From Holtermannia corniformis (taxonomy: Eukaryota > Basidiomycota > Tremellomycetes > Holtermanniales), in the NCBI GenBank assembly GCA_001599935.1, contig BCIJ01000010.1:564956-628955 (forward strand): DNA of 64,000 nt. The letters are read 5' to 3'. Below, piece after piece: positions 11,803 through 23,413 of this stretch (its first letter is position 1; the number at the start of each line of letters is the position of its first letter). A program made the position numbers and the translations under genes. The notes beneath the pieces were generated by a model, which worked only from the letters and a program-made list of their open reading frames with translations, was not told where the DNA came from and made no database searches.

Positions 11803-12776
11803 CTAGACGTACAACTGGGCGTTCACCTCGTCCACCGCCTGGCGAGCAGCCGCTACATTCTCCCTGCAAGCCGCAAAGTCCGAGTGCAAGCACAATGTAA
11901 ACGGCTTGCCCTTGACGCCGACGTCGACCATGGTGTAGTCGACCGAGGGAATCTTGCCCTCGAGCCCGAGCGACCGTGTCACGTCAAAGATTTCACTCGG
12001 TGGGATCGTTCGCGAGCCAGGGACACCCATGAGGGCGCCAGCGTTGTTGTAGTTGATATCGACAAACGCTTCCGGGATGAACGGGATCCCATACTTTTTT
12101 GCGCCCGACTCGTGCAGTGTGCCGGGCAGACCGTAGATGGGCACGCCAAAGTTTGCGATCGCTCGCATCGACGCGTCGTTGAGCGGCTCGTTGTCTTGCA
12201 TCATAATGTACTGCCAGTCTTAGCGACCGGCACGAGCACGCTGGCGTACTCACCCACATGCCGTGCGGCTTGATGTGGTTGAGCGGGAGCCCAGCCTCGT
12301 CCAAGAACGCCTTGAGCGCGCCGACCTGGTACATCCTGCGCCGTCAGCTCGGTCCGTCTTGCCATCGACCTACATCTCTGCATACGCCTGCTCGGCGTCC
12401 ATGGCCAAGACCCGGCGGCCGAAGCCGATCTTGTCGGGAAACCCTGGGTCTAGTGTGTGTGAGCACCGACGTGCGTTTGAGACTATTGCACGTACGGGCT
12501 CCAACCTTGACGCCGTGCTTCTTGGCCTCGGCGACTGTGCGCTGCATCACGACGGGGTCGCCGGCATGGCCACCGCAGGCGAGGTTGATGACATCGACCA
12601 GAGGCATCAGCTGCTACATGAGCTTTGTTCTCGAGATCATCGCTGCCACCGACCTCGGCGTCCGGACCCGCGTTCCACTGGCCAAAGGCCTCACCGCAGT
12701 CGATATTGATCTCGATCCGTGAGAGCTCGGACCCCTGGCCGGTAGAGTTTGAAGCGAGCGCGGCGACGGAAGGCAT
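11803..12776 (-). CDS. LamB/YcsF family protein (PxpA-like 5-oxoprolinase subunit A)
   Basis: In bacteria PxpA works with PxpB and PxpC in ATP-dependent cleavage of 5-oxo-L-proline to glutamate. Seen: start [15 protein letters not shown], then [13 protein letters not shown] (family N-D-x-G-E-x-F-G-x-W variant), [19 protein letters not shown] with the conserved G-x-H-A-G-D-P, and [17 protein letters not shown] later segment gives [10 protein letters not shown] and [18 protein letters not shown], and [14 protein letters not shown] replaces the usual D-R-x-Y-x-x-G-x-L. The C-terminus ([16 protein letters not shown]) matches the usual CVHGD block. About four introns of 40-50 nt; the frame closes across the GAH/P codon. 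It lies next to the carboxylase that carries the PxpB/C-like domains and is divergent from an amino-acid permease, which supports a shared nitrogen-compound pathway. Exact substrate unknown. Confidence 0.9.
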
Positions 12777-13170
12777 GGTAAAAGTACGACGTTGGCAGAG
12801 GCGGACGGCGGGTCGCAACGCTCTATAACTTGTCGCCAGGCTCGAGATGCACACTGGGCGGGACATGAGCGGACGGCGCGGCGTACAGAGCGCCGACTGG
12901 CATGCTTGATGATCTCGCGTACCGACGTCGGGCCGCGAGGAAGATGTCGACCGTGGACCCCGGAAGATGGCAGGAGTGCTTTTCTGGCTGCCGGCATCCA
13001 AGATATCGTTAGAGCACCGGAGAGGACGGATCGGCAGCTGATAGCGCCCGGAAGCTCAAACGGGTCCATGGCGGCGGGCAGGAACTCGCCAGGAGCTGCA
13101 GAGGTGCGCTCGAACCGTATATAGTCTGTGCGAGATGCACTGACTTGGTACAGTCTCCCGCCCAGCTTCG
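12777..13170. promoter_or_regulatory. Shared divergent promoter, LamB/YcsF protein / amino-acid permease
   Basis: 394 bp between two ATGs facing away from each other. A TATA-like run (CGTATATAGTC) lies about 50 bp before the permease ATG, and one TGATAG at about 13040 fits the HGATAR site of fungal GATA nitrogen regulators. One site is weak evidence. Co-regulation of the two genes is inferred from the arrangement. Confidence 0.45.
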
Positions 13171-15202
13171 ATGAGCTCTCTGGAAAAGATGGACAGCAAG
13201 GAGGCCAGTGTGTCCTACGTCGTGGACCCCGTCGGCGCCGAGGAGGCCAAGCCGTACGACAGTGAAAACTATGACGCCGTGTTCGGTGAGCAGAAAGAGG
13301 GCATGGTCAATTACAAGAGTGTCGGATGGTCAGTCGATCGGGTGGCAGCCGGCGCGGCGCTGACTTGGGCAGGATCCAAGCGACCATCATCATGCTCAAG
13401 ACGATCATCGCGTGCGTTTAGTGGGGTGCTGAGAGTCATGGCTGATCAGTCAGGCTTGGTGTCTTGGCCATGCCGACCGTGCTGTCAGCAACTGGCGGTG
13501 TACCGGGCTCGCTCAGTCAGTCTTGTGCCACAGCCTCGAACACTTGCTGACTGGCCAGTCATCGTTGTCGTCGGCCTGCTCACAACCTGGACTGGCAAGG
13601 TCGTTGGAGACTTTAAGAAGATGTACCCCAGCGTGTACTCGATGGACGGCGGTGAGGCTAGCGCACTACCGAGCGAGTTCACGGCTGACCCCACCAGTCG
13701 GCTACATCCTCGCCGGCAATGTCGGTCGCGAGTTCTACACGATTGCCTACCCACTCTTCATGATCTTCCTCTCGGGCAGTGGCTTTGTCGCCATCTCGAT
13801 CGCGTTCAACGCCATCACCAGCCATGCGACATGCACTGTAGCCTGGGTGGCCATTGTGAGTGTCCACGCAAAGTGCTTTCCTCGCTCACACCCGCAGGCA
13901 ATGATCGGTACTTTCTGCCTCGCCTCGATCCAGACGCTCAACCGTGTCTCCATTCTCGGCTGGATTGGCTTCGTCTCGGTCATGGCCGCCATCATCATCA
14001 GTCTGTCGCTGTGACTGGCCTAGACGCAACTCACACTCGCAGTCTCCATCGCCGTTGGCGTCGTCGACCGCCCTGCCGCTGCACCAGCAACTGGGCCATG
14101 GGACAAGGACATTCACGCATTCAACAACAAGGCTTCGCTCATTGACGCCATGGGCGCTGTCACCACCGTCATCTTTTCCTACTCTGGAACGCCCGCTTTG
14201 TGAGTACTGCGTGCGTGCGTTGTCATCCGGCTGACTGGCACTAGCTTCAACGTCATCGGTGAGATGCGCAGGCCTCAGGACTACAACAAGGCTCTCTACA
14301 CGTGCCAGACTGTTGTGACGGCCACCTACCTTGTGAGTCGCTCGGCGCACTGTAGGAGCACAGCTGACACTTGATAGACCATCGGCATTGGTTCGTCTGC
14401 CCTTGTATGCTCCGACAGCGACTGACAGCTGCAGTCGTCTACTACTTTGCTGGCCAGTACCTGACTTCGCCGGCACTCGGCAGCGCGGGTCCCATGATCA
14501 AAAAGGTCGCATACGGTACGTTGCTCCGTGCGCCTCGTTCCACGCTGACCAGCTACAGGTATCGCGCTTCCCGGGCTCTTTGGTGTGTCGAACGCAAACG
14601 TCCTACTTGCCCAGCTTACGCCCCACAGTCAGTGTGACAATCTACACCCATGTCGGCGCCAAAGCCATCTTCGTCCGCCTCCTTCGGTACGTCCCTCTGC
14701 TTGTGCGAATCACTGCACTGACGCTTCCCAGCGGCTCGGAACACTTGACAGCTCACTCGTTCATCCACTGGGCAGTCTGGCTCGGCACGGTTGCCGGCTG
14801 TGTCTTTCTCTCGTTCATCCTAGCCGAGTCGATCCCCTTCTTTGGAGATCTCGTCGGTCTGATCGGTGCCACTCTTGTACGTTGCTACTCTTTTGACGAC
14901 ATCAACTGACATTGTCAGGGCGTCCTCATGTGCATGACCACGATGGGTGAGTTGCCCAGCTGAACCAACCACGCGCTAACATCTCAGGCCTAATGTGGCT
15001 CAAGATGCACTGGAAGGACCGTGCTACGAACAAGACGCTCTACTACAAGGCTCTGGTCGCGCTCAACGTCTTCCTCGTCATCGCCGGCATCTTCACGACC
15101 ATCACAGGCACCTGGGCCGCGGTCGTCGGGATCCGCAAGTCGTATTCGACCGGAACCATCTCGAGTCCCTTTAGTTGTGCAGACAATTCTGGCGGTGCTT
15201 AA
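13171..15202 (+). CDS. Amino-acid permease, AAAP family (Mtr / N-system type)
   Basis: Multi-spanning transporter of the Aa_trans family, close to Neurospora Mtr. The cytosolic N-terminus carries FGEQKEGMVNYKSVGW, the usual lead into TM1, then IIMLKTIIALGVLAMPTVL. Later membrane segments include LIVVVGLLTTWTGKVVGDFK, EFYTIAYPLFMIFLSGSGF, VTTVIFSYSGTPAFFNVIGEM (conserved F-x-Y-x-G-x-P/H), and HWAVWLGTVAGCVFLSFILA. A second in-frame ATG occurs at 13189. At least ten introns. Mtr relatives take up neutral aliphatic and aromatic amino acids by proton symport. Divergent from the PxpA-like gene, so it may import an amino acid, an amino-acid-derived lactam or another small nitrogen compound handled there; that link is inferred. 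Confidence 0.9.
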
Positions 15203-15357
15203 ATCAGTCGAGCGGAGAGGCTAGAGAGGTATATTGTATGGTATGCGCACCGACGTTGTTGCCGGCAAACTGGGATGGATCATGAGATGCGCTATACGAT
15301 CTGACAGTCTATGTGTCTGCCAAGTACTTTCATACACGCTTTTACACTACATACAAC

Positions 15358-16524
15358 CTAATGCCCGAGCGCCGCCAAGCTCGCCATGACGCTTGGGTCC
15401 TCGGGATACCCCCCGCTGTCGAGTAGAGCGCGCAGGCGGTCCGTCTCGCGCTCGAGCCATACGTTGCCCTGATCCAGCCACTTGCAGAGGCTGACGGCGC
15501 GCAAGAGGATCGCACTCTTGCTCTGGCTGTCCTTCTTGCCATCCATCCCGGCGCTAGCGAGCCGAGCCGCCGCTGGGCGGCCAAGCAGCGTTACGCTCCC
15601 CGTTGTGCCCCTGGCATCACCGATGAGCTCGTTGGTAGCTGGCCAGGGATCGTTGACGTCGAGCGACTGGATTGCCGCGAGTTCGGCGTAGCCCAGGCGA
15701 ATGTGGTTGCGACGTTTCTGCTCTGAAGCAATGTGGTTCTTGCGTTTCTCGGCCTGGGTGAGGTACGTGCGCGACGGTGGAGGCTGGGAGGGGGAACCGG
15801 CCTCGGCGGGTTTGGTGTTGTTGACGGGCGTGAGAGAGAGAGATGGGTCGCGGGTGGGAGTGGCCGCTGCAACTGGTGCGTCTAGATGATTCGCTTGTTT
15901 CGGCGCGGTCGTGTCTTCTGTCGACTTGTCCTGCGCAGGGACCGACGTCTCATCGGGCGTCGACGTCTTCCGTTCGACGGCTTTGAGAAGCTCGGGGTCG
16001 ATCGGAACGTCGGCAGTCTGGTCGTGCTCATCCGCCTTGGCGTCCTCCACTGCCTTCTCAGCCTCTGCAACTGGCTCATCGACTGCCTGATCACCCTTGG
16101 CTGCACGCCTCGACGCTCTCGCCTTGAGCACAGCTGGGCTAACCGTTTGCGCGGCGCGAAATGGCGGTGGCCCTCGCAGCTTTTTGCCCTTGGCCGAGCT
16201 CGGACCCGCACCTGCATCCGATGGCGTCGACTCTGCCTGCTGCGACGCCGTCCTCGTCCGCTTCTTGCCATTCTCCTCGTCGACCTGGCCGAGGCCCATC
16301 AAGAGCTCGGCGTCGTCCCATTCTTCACCGCGGTTCCGGCGCTTTGACCGGCGGGGAGAAGGAAGGTCGGTTGGCACGGCTTTGGCGGCATCGAGAAGGA
16401 GTGAGAGAGCCGAACGCGACGGTGATTGCTGAGATGACGACTCGGCGGGTGGCTGTAGTTGATCAGCATGATCCTACGGATGTCTGCAACGCACCGCCGT
16501 GTCAACAACAACGTTCGGTTTCAT
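15358..16524 (-). CDS. bHLH transcription factor, INO4/Mlx-like
   Basis: 374 residues in two exons: 16524-16495 (MKPNVVVDTA) and the rest, separated by a 42-nt intron; the frame closes exactly. The long N-terminal part is disordered and charged, rich in Pro, Ala, Glu and Lys. The bHLH is near the C-terminus: basic region and helix 1 in EKRKNHIASEQKRRNHIRLG (H-E-R pattern as H-x-x-SE-x-KRR), a loop enlarged by a Gly/Thr-rich insert, then SKSAILLRAVSLCKWL as helix 2, followed by a leucine-rich helix (NVWLERETDRLRALL). This resembles yeast Ino4 and animal Mlx, which bind E-boxes as heterodimers. Yeast Ino2-Ino4 controls phospholipid genes; targets here are unknown. The start is chosen because the downstream frame has no ATG of its own. 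Confidence 0.85.
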
Positions 16525-17426
16525 GTGGAGCAGAGGGCCGTGCGAGCAGAGGTGACTTTTCCGATCAACAACGCCTGATACGACTTGGCGACTTGCTGAA
16601 CGCTCTCAGAGGCCACTCGCAATGTCGTTGAGGCTGTCAAGGATGCTCACCAAGCAACCCATGCTGGATTAACGCCCCAAGGGGTTTACCCGCTCAAGGC
16701 GTTATGGAACGCCGCGTGCATCCAACCCCTCGTCCTGTACGCTGGTCACTCGATCCACCTGGAGCACGTCTGTACAGCGCGACAGCCTTGCTCGGCACAG
16801 GATCTCATCCATGCATCGCGATCGCTGATCGGGTTGTCGAGCTGCAAACGCATCGCTGATCGGCATAGCTGCTCGCTGCCCACTCGATGGAACGCGTCCG
16901 TCGCTATCACGACCGCGCTCACAAAGGGCAGCCGGATCATCCGTGCCGGCTGCCTCTGGACCATAGCTAGTCTGCCAAGCAAAATCCGCGCTCGTCCCTA
17001 GAGTCAAAGGATGGACCATTGCCGGAAGCACACCGCACGCACCGGGCTCTATCGGCTGCAGATCTCCTGGCAACGGCCCTTTTGCGGCCGACTCGGACCC
17101 AGATCTCGTCCGTGTGAACCGACGGGCGGTACCGGGAGCCAAGGACAATCGCTCACCTGCTCTGTATGGCAATTGACTGCGTCACCGCTTGCCACCCGAG
17201 TTCGCCACCCACTCAACTCGACCACCTGTATCGCGTAAGCGCCCAGGGCTTCGAGCTAACATTAAGGCAAACTCATTGACGTCTGCTGCTGACTTGCTCT
17301 TGGCTTTCTCCATTGTGTCAGCAAATCGTGCACTCCGTTGACCGTGTGCTTAGAGCGGCGAGCGGCGTCGAGAATCGATCAACACCGAGTGGCATCTCAA
17401 AACCTCCCTTCGACTAGCCAGTCACC
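16525..17426. other. Intergenic region, divergent promoters of bHLH and Ytp1-like genes
   Basis: 902 bp with no gene I can support. Open frames on the minus strand (16702-17172) lack recognisable sequence, introns or a good start. It presumably holds both promoters. A short inverted repeat-like pair of CGCCTTGAGCGGG-type sequence occurs near 16670-16710. Confidence 0.4.
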
Positions 17427-19627
17427 ATGCGCCCTTGCCCGTTGCTCTCATTCACGGCGCTTGCCTCATTGCAAGCGATAGCAGCCTTTCCGACGGTCCC
17501 AGCACGTCATCCGGACGCCCTAGACGACGATGGACTAGACATGGCAATGGACTACGAGCCCAGTCCGAGCATACAATCGTCCTCCTCGTTCCATCCTCCG
17601 TCCACGCCTGCCACACAGACCCACGCGAGCTCGCATCACCACTCTGGACCAGTCCTCGAGCATCTCAATGAAACAGCCGTCGAGCTCGCTCACGGCCCAC
17701 AGCATCCAAGCTATCTGACGTACGACTTTGGGCTCGAGGTTCCGAAACCGCTATTGCCCGAGCATCTAGCCGTATGGGAGGCCGACAACGCCGTCGTCAA
17801 CTCGGGCGAGGACACCAAGCGGTGGATGATGGGGATGCATGTAGTCTTGATGACTATTGCGTTTTTCGGCGCACTACCTGTAGGTGAGTTGGCAGCGTTA
17901 GCAGCTCGTCGGCTCATTTGTGCAGCTCTGGCACTCCGCGCGGCTCAGCACGGTGCCCATCATATCGTACATGCCGGCTTTCTTGTCTTGTCGCTGTTCG
18001 GTTGGCTCGCTGGGGTCGCCTACCAAGCGGGAACCCCTAATTTGTGCGTGTGCCCCTCACCTCGACCTCGCTCACCCCTCCAGCTACGAAGGCTCGGTGC
18101 ATGCAAGCCAAGGCAACGTCGTCCTCTTGCTGTCGCTCGTTCTTGCCGTTCTCGACTACTTTGGTCTCATCGCTCGAGCTTACCGCTACCTCTTCCAACA
18201 CTCGAAAGACGTATCCCCGCGCACCTGGTCTGGCTTCCGTCACGCTCTCTCTTCACCCGCGCGCAACGAGCGATACGAGATGATAAGTCTGCCAGATGAC
18301 CGCCTCGACGGCCGCCGGAACTCGGATCACCACACGCTCGTGCCGGATGAGCCGTCACCGCGCGGCTCGCACCACCTGCCTAAACACCACCGCCCATCGC
18401 CGCTAGTGCCAAGCCTCGACTCTCCTCTTTCCGGCGCAGGTTCAGACCACACCGTGTTTGAAAGTCCGCTCGAAACGCAGCACGGCGACAGAATGCTGCC
18501 TGCAACCCTTGCCAAGCGCGTTGAAGAGTGGGATGATATGGGCGCAGTGCCGCGCTGGGCCCAAGGTACATCGGGCACTACGCACCGAATATCGTGGCGT
18601 GACACTGGCAAGAACGCAGTGCGTACCTCTGGCATTGTCGTTCGGCGCCTCGTCGTCCTTTTCGCCTACATCTCGACCATCACGGGCGTGGTCACATACA
18701 TCGTGAGTTGCATCTGTTCTTCAGCAAGCTGACCCCACAGGGGTTCTGCAAAGGCAACATGGTCAACACCTGCCTAGCGCACGTCATCAAAGGCAGCATC
18801 TTTTTCATCTACGGCCTCGTCACGTTTTCGCGCTACGTCGGCGCTTTCGCAGACCGCGGCTGGGCATGGAATGCTGCGCCTGCAGGCTACACCGGTCCGT
18901 CGGCAGAATTGTTCGAGTGCTCTATCATCTTCCTCTACGGCATCACCAACACCTGGATGGAGCGCTTCGGGGCTGCGCCAGGGTCGCCATACACCATCAA
19001 GCAGATCCAGCATATCTCCATCGCCGTCATGTAAGTCAAGTGCCTGGTGATGATGGCTGACTTGTCAAGGTACTGGTTCGCCGGCCTGTCAGGCATCATT
19101 CTCGAGAGCAAGAAGATTCGCAGCTTGCTCTCGGGCGCTCTGAGCCGGCGGAGCACGGAAGAACGCGAACCGACAAGCTACTCTGCCAGCTTCAACCCTC
19201 TAACTGCAATCGTCATCGGCGTGGTACGTCCTCGACCGCCCCGTCTCGGTACTGACGAAAGCAGACTGGCATTGCGATGGCTGCGCATCATCAAGACTAT
19301 GCATTCCAGGTTTCGATCCACTCGCTCTGGGGTCTGCTCCTTGCCAGCGGATCCCTCTTCCGCTGCTTGACCTACTTTTTCCTCTGGCTCAACCCTCCAA
19401 CGCGCTCGCGCCTGCCATCACGACCGCCTACCGAACTCCTCACCGCGTTCGGCTACACGGCCGGCGGGATCGTCTTCATGCTCTCCGACGAGGAGGTGAC
19501 CTTTGTGGCCATGCGCAAAGGCTACGATGACATGATGGCATTCTTGAACCTCACGATTGCCCTCACGAGCTTTGTGTTCTGCTGGATCCTGGTTGTCATG
19601 GCTATTAAAGGCTGGGCTGCGAGATAA
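17427..19627 (+). CDS. Ytp1-like integral membrane protein
   Basis: Matches the fungal Ytp1 family (DUF2427 plus Ytp1 domains). Seen: signal peptide (MRPCPLLSFTALASLQAIAA), a luminal His/Ser-rich stretch (ASSHHHSG), a DUF2427-type membrane region (RWMMGMHVVLMTIAFFGALP, HIVHAGFLVLSLFGWLAGVA, NVVLLLSLVLAVLDYFGLIA), then a long hydrophilic loop with many Ser/Pro/His. The Ytp1 part follows with HVIKGSIFFIYGLVTFSRYV, ECSIIFLYGITNTWMERFG, IKQIQHISIAVMYWFAGLSG and, at the end, AFGYTAGGIVFMLSDEEVTF and VFCWILVVMAIKGWAAR. About six introns of 40-55 nt. Biochemical role of the family is unknown; a membrane, possibly metal-related function has only been suggested from its His content. Confidence 0.88.
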
Positions 19628-19685
19628 TGTTCAATAGAATACAGCTATAATTTAACGATGATTGCGTATGCTATGCAATGCTATA

Positions 19686-22600
19686 TTACAACAGATGCTC
19701 TGCATGCTGCCGCTTGGCCATACGCTCCAGCAACATTGGCCACCACAGCTCGCCGTCGAGGTCGTACTGCGCGATCAGCAATCGCCGTGCTACCTCGCAA
19801 CACTCACGTCCATCTTCCAACTCAGGATAGGCGGCGGCGGTGCACCGAATGGCATGATCTGCGCCGACCTCGAGCTGGCGCGCTGTGCCTGTTCCTTGCC
19901 TTTGAGCCGCGCCTTGACCTTTGCTTGCTCGAGGATTTGTGCGTGCCGCCGGTCGGCCGCTTCGACGAGGCACGGCATTCCAGACGCGGTCGTGATTGGG
20001 ACAGTTCTCTCTTCAGACACTTGGCGTTGAGCGGCACGGGCGGCGCGTTCCTTCAACGACGTGTGGGCGGCAGACTCGGGTTCAGGCGGATCACCATCCG
20101 AGGTCGAAGAGGGCGCTGAGGACGGTTGGCGCACAGATTGTGGGGTTGACGCGCGAGGGGCCGGTTTGCTTGGTGTACGAGAGCTCGCTCTAGGCTTGAC
20201 GCCTGGCGTCTCACGCGCACGCAAAGCCGTCACCCGCGGGGGAAGGATCGGTGGCGGTGACGTTGCGATGGGTAGAGGATGAGCGGCCGCCTGCGTTCGC
20301 TTTCTGTAGCCAGGTCAGCTCCCTAGATGCTTGTGCGCAATCCAACTCACTGACGGGATTCAGAAGGCAGTAGCTGGTCATAGCGTTGGATCACATCCTG
20401 TCCCTCGACGATCAATCGGTCGCGTAGCCAATCGTAGCCGTGCGTCTTGATCATGCCCTCGCCCGCTGTACCCTCGGCGCGCTGCAGCACACCGTTGACA
20501 ATGGATAGCCACTGATGTTGCGGCATGCCGCGCAGCGTGTCGAGCTTGGTACGCATAACGTGCCGGTCGAACTGCAGCTTTTCCTTTTCGCGGATACGCT
20601 GGCGGCGTTCAAACACTTCGTAGCGCTTGTGCGCAAGCGCATAGTGTTCGTCCGAGGTGTCTTCGTTGGTCTGTGATGGTCAGCTGACGGCACGATGGGC
20701 GTCCGGCTTACCTCCTCTGGGCCGTTGCGACGCCGCATCTTGGAAGGCGAATGACCAGCAGCGGCAGCTTCTTCCGCATCGTCAAAGGTCGCGTCGACTT
20801 TGATCCAACTCGGTGTCTCGATTCGCGCAGGCTCGACGGGGGCAGACTTGTCGCCCTTGCCGTCTGATGAGGTACAGACACAACTGGGTCCTGCGACGGA
20901 TGAAGCAACTGGCAACGGTGGCGTCTGCTCGTGCGGCTGGGATGCGAGGTGGATGCGCAGCGTGCCCGGTGGAGTGTCTTCTGGGTCGTCTACAAAGTCA
21001 GCAAGAGATCAGACGCGCAAGCCGATACCTACCCATGCGTTCGAGCCAGTCCATGACCATTGCCTCGACCTCTCTCGCGCTCGCCGTTGTGCCCGCGTTT
21101 GAGCGCCTCGCACGCTTCTCTGGGCCCTGCTGAGCACGAGCCACGGCCGCCTCGAGTGCGACAACGACCGGGCGTGCGTGATCCGAGTCGGAGACGGTGA
21201 CTAGCGGGCTGCCGTTTGTCTTGCGACCATTGGTTGCTGGCGTCGGTGATGCGACGGCTCCACTCTCGCGTTCATACTCTGCGTTGGCCTCGTCGCGTGC
21301 TCTGACGAGCTTGGACATGGGTGACAGCGGCGAAGACGAAGTCTTGGTCGCGGCATCGTCGTCAAACGCGTCCTCTCGAACGTATTGGAGCATCTCGGCG
21401 AGCTCTGCCGACTCGGTCGGCGGGATCTGAGCGACGAGCTCTTCGAGAGGTGCTGCGCTTGGAGTTGCTTGGGTAGCGTCAGATTGGTTGGAGGACTCTT
21501 GCCGAGCGGTCGCCGCCGTGGGTGCATCGTCGAGAGTTGGAGCGAGCGCCGCTATCCGATCCGTCTCGGTCGTGTCAGTGTCGAGCCGAGTCGAGAGGTC
21601 GGGTGCCGAGCTGACTGAAGCGACTCGAGGGGATAGGAGCTTTTGATCTATCAGAGTTTCACCCTCGATGGAGCTGATCGTTCCCGCCGTGTCACGGCCA
21701 CCACCCAGTGCGGCCTCGACTGCCAGATCCTCGTGCGCGTCTACAAAGACATCGACGGGCGACGATGTGCGTCCTGGCGAGGTTTGCGTTTCGCGTATGG
21801 GTTTGGCCGAGGGTGAAGACGCGAGGACGTCGACTGCTTGGGTAGGTTGAGCACAGGGGAGATCTTCAGGGGCTGGAAAGTCGCCTGGCGATAGTGAGCG
21901 GCGGTCTTGTGGTTGGGATGGCGGATGCGACCAAAGTGCGCGGGCGACAGCGGCAGGTTGTGGGACGGGACTGGTCTGCTCGGTACGAGTGGTGGGAGAC
22001 TGATGCGGCGTGCTTTCGTAGCCATCAGGTTCGGTCGGGTCAGGACCAGCCGAGTCGGGGAAAGTACCGTTGACCGCACTTTGTACCCATCTCGACTTTG
22101 GTCCAGGCGATAGCAGCCGACGGGCAGCACCCAGCATCTCTTCTGGGAACGCGACATCCGCCAGGACTGTTACTGACGGTTCCTGCCGCGGTGGTGAGGC
22201 AATGTCGTCGAGAGCCGGGTCGACGGCTTCGATCGGTGGGCGGCGCTTGCGAGGTGGCGTGTGCGAACGAGTTTGGACGTGAATGCTGTCGAGAGCAGGG
22301 TCGAGGGCTGGTGCAGGCAGTGTCGCACGGTCATAGCGAGGCCGCAGACGCTTCTTCTGTGGCGAGAGTGACAGCGACAGCGACGGCGTACGGTCTGAAT
22401 CGGGTACCACGTCCTCTGCCTGGCGTTTCCGCTTGACGGTCTTGGCTAGCGCATGAGCTGGCGTGCTCGCGGTATCGACCTGCGGTTTGACTCTTGGTCT
22501 TGTGCCCGAGCCAGACTGGGTCGGATCGCCGAGCAGTCTGTTGAACGGGGTGCGTTTGATCCCTTGGTCGACCTCATCGCCTGAGCGGAGTGCGATGGGA

Positions 22601-23015
22601 TCAGGGCTGCTGGACGAGCGGTACGACGGCGGCGATGAGATGAGCGACGGCGTGGGCGGCTTGAGTGGTGACGCACGCTGTCGCCGGTTGGCGGCTGGCA
22701 CGGTGCGAACCGAGGGTGAGGCCGAGAGAGGCCGAGAAGAGCGGCGGCGCTGAGCTGCAGGGTTTGGCGTCGACGCGGTCGGTCTGGACAACGTCAGCCT
22801 GGCAGCCTGGCATGCACCATGGTCGCAAGGATGCGTACGCACCGGCCTGCAGCCCTCATCACCTTTGCGACCCCTACAAGCTCGGTCTCGTCCTTTGCGG
22901 CTGCCACGCCAGCCTGGGACAGTTTGAGCGAGGAGTGCTTTCTGTGGTTCATCCTGCAAAGTGCATGCTGCTGCTGCTGCTCTCCAAAGCGCTGTGGACG
23001 TTGTCCAAGCCGCAT
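19686..23015 (-). CDS. Long disordered nuclear-type protein with a Sas4-like charged helix
   Basis: About 1,000 residues. A first exon reads back from 22834 with ATGs at 23015 and 22952 (MNHRKHSSLKLSQAG); the true start is uncertain. A 59-nt intron ending CTGACGTTGTCCAG leads into a 600-residue exon of Ser/Pro/Arg-rich, largely disordered sequence with possible nuclear localisation runs (KTVKRKRQ, KKRLRPR, RKRRPP). Near the C-terminus is a charged helix, YEVFERRQRIREKEKLQFDR, followed by LRGMPQHQWL, and then MPFGAPPPPILSWKMD. This order resembles the conserved region of Sas4-type chromatin subunits, but the match is by eye and weak. A final 41-nt intron starting GTGAGT gives the ending DLDGELWWPMLLERMAKRQ; without it the frame stops early. 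Chromatin role is a guess. Confidence 0.75.
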
Positions 23016-23413
23016 TAAGGCGCGAGTTGCAACAACAACGAGGGGTTTAGCACGCCGTGTCAAAGATACATCTTGGTATGCAATTCGTGCATCAACAGCA
23101 CTGCGCTCTCTCGGGAGGCGCTGAGGGAGTGTGCGCAGCGGTGCGAGATGCGTTTCGAGCAAGGACGTCGCCTGGCCACTAGCAGACGTGGACACACGGC
23201 GGACAGCTCTGCTCGCCGAGGAGGTTGGGCGTGCGCGGCGCTAAACTATGAGATGGTCAAAGGGTGAGCGCACAGTGCCCGATCTCAGATGCAGTCTGTC
23301 AGTCCGAGTATATGTCATCGTCTTGTCATCATCACCACCATCACCAGCACCATCACCAACCCGGTTCCTGTCGTGTTCCGTGCGCACGTGGCGGTAATCA
23401 ACTGCAACTCGAG

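Noticed and set aside
16702..17172. Minus-strand 156-codon frame before the Ytp1-like gene
   Set aside because: No good start, no introns, low-quality codon use and no recognisable sequence.
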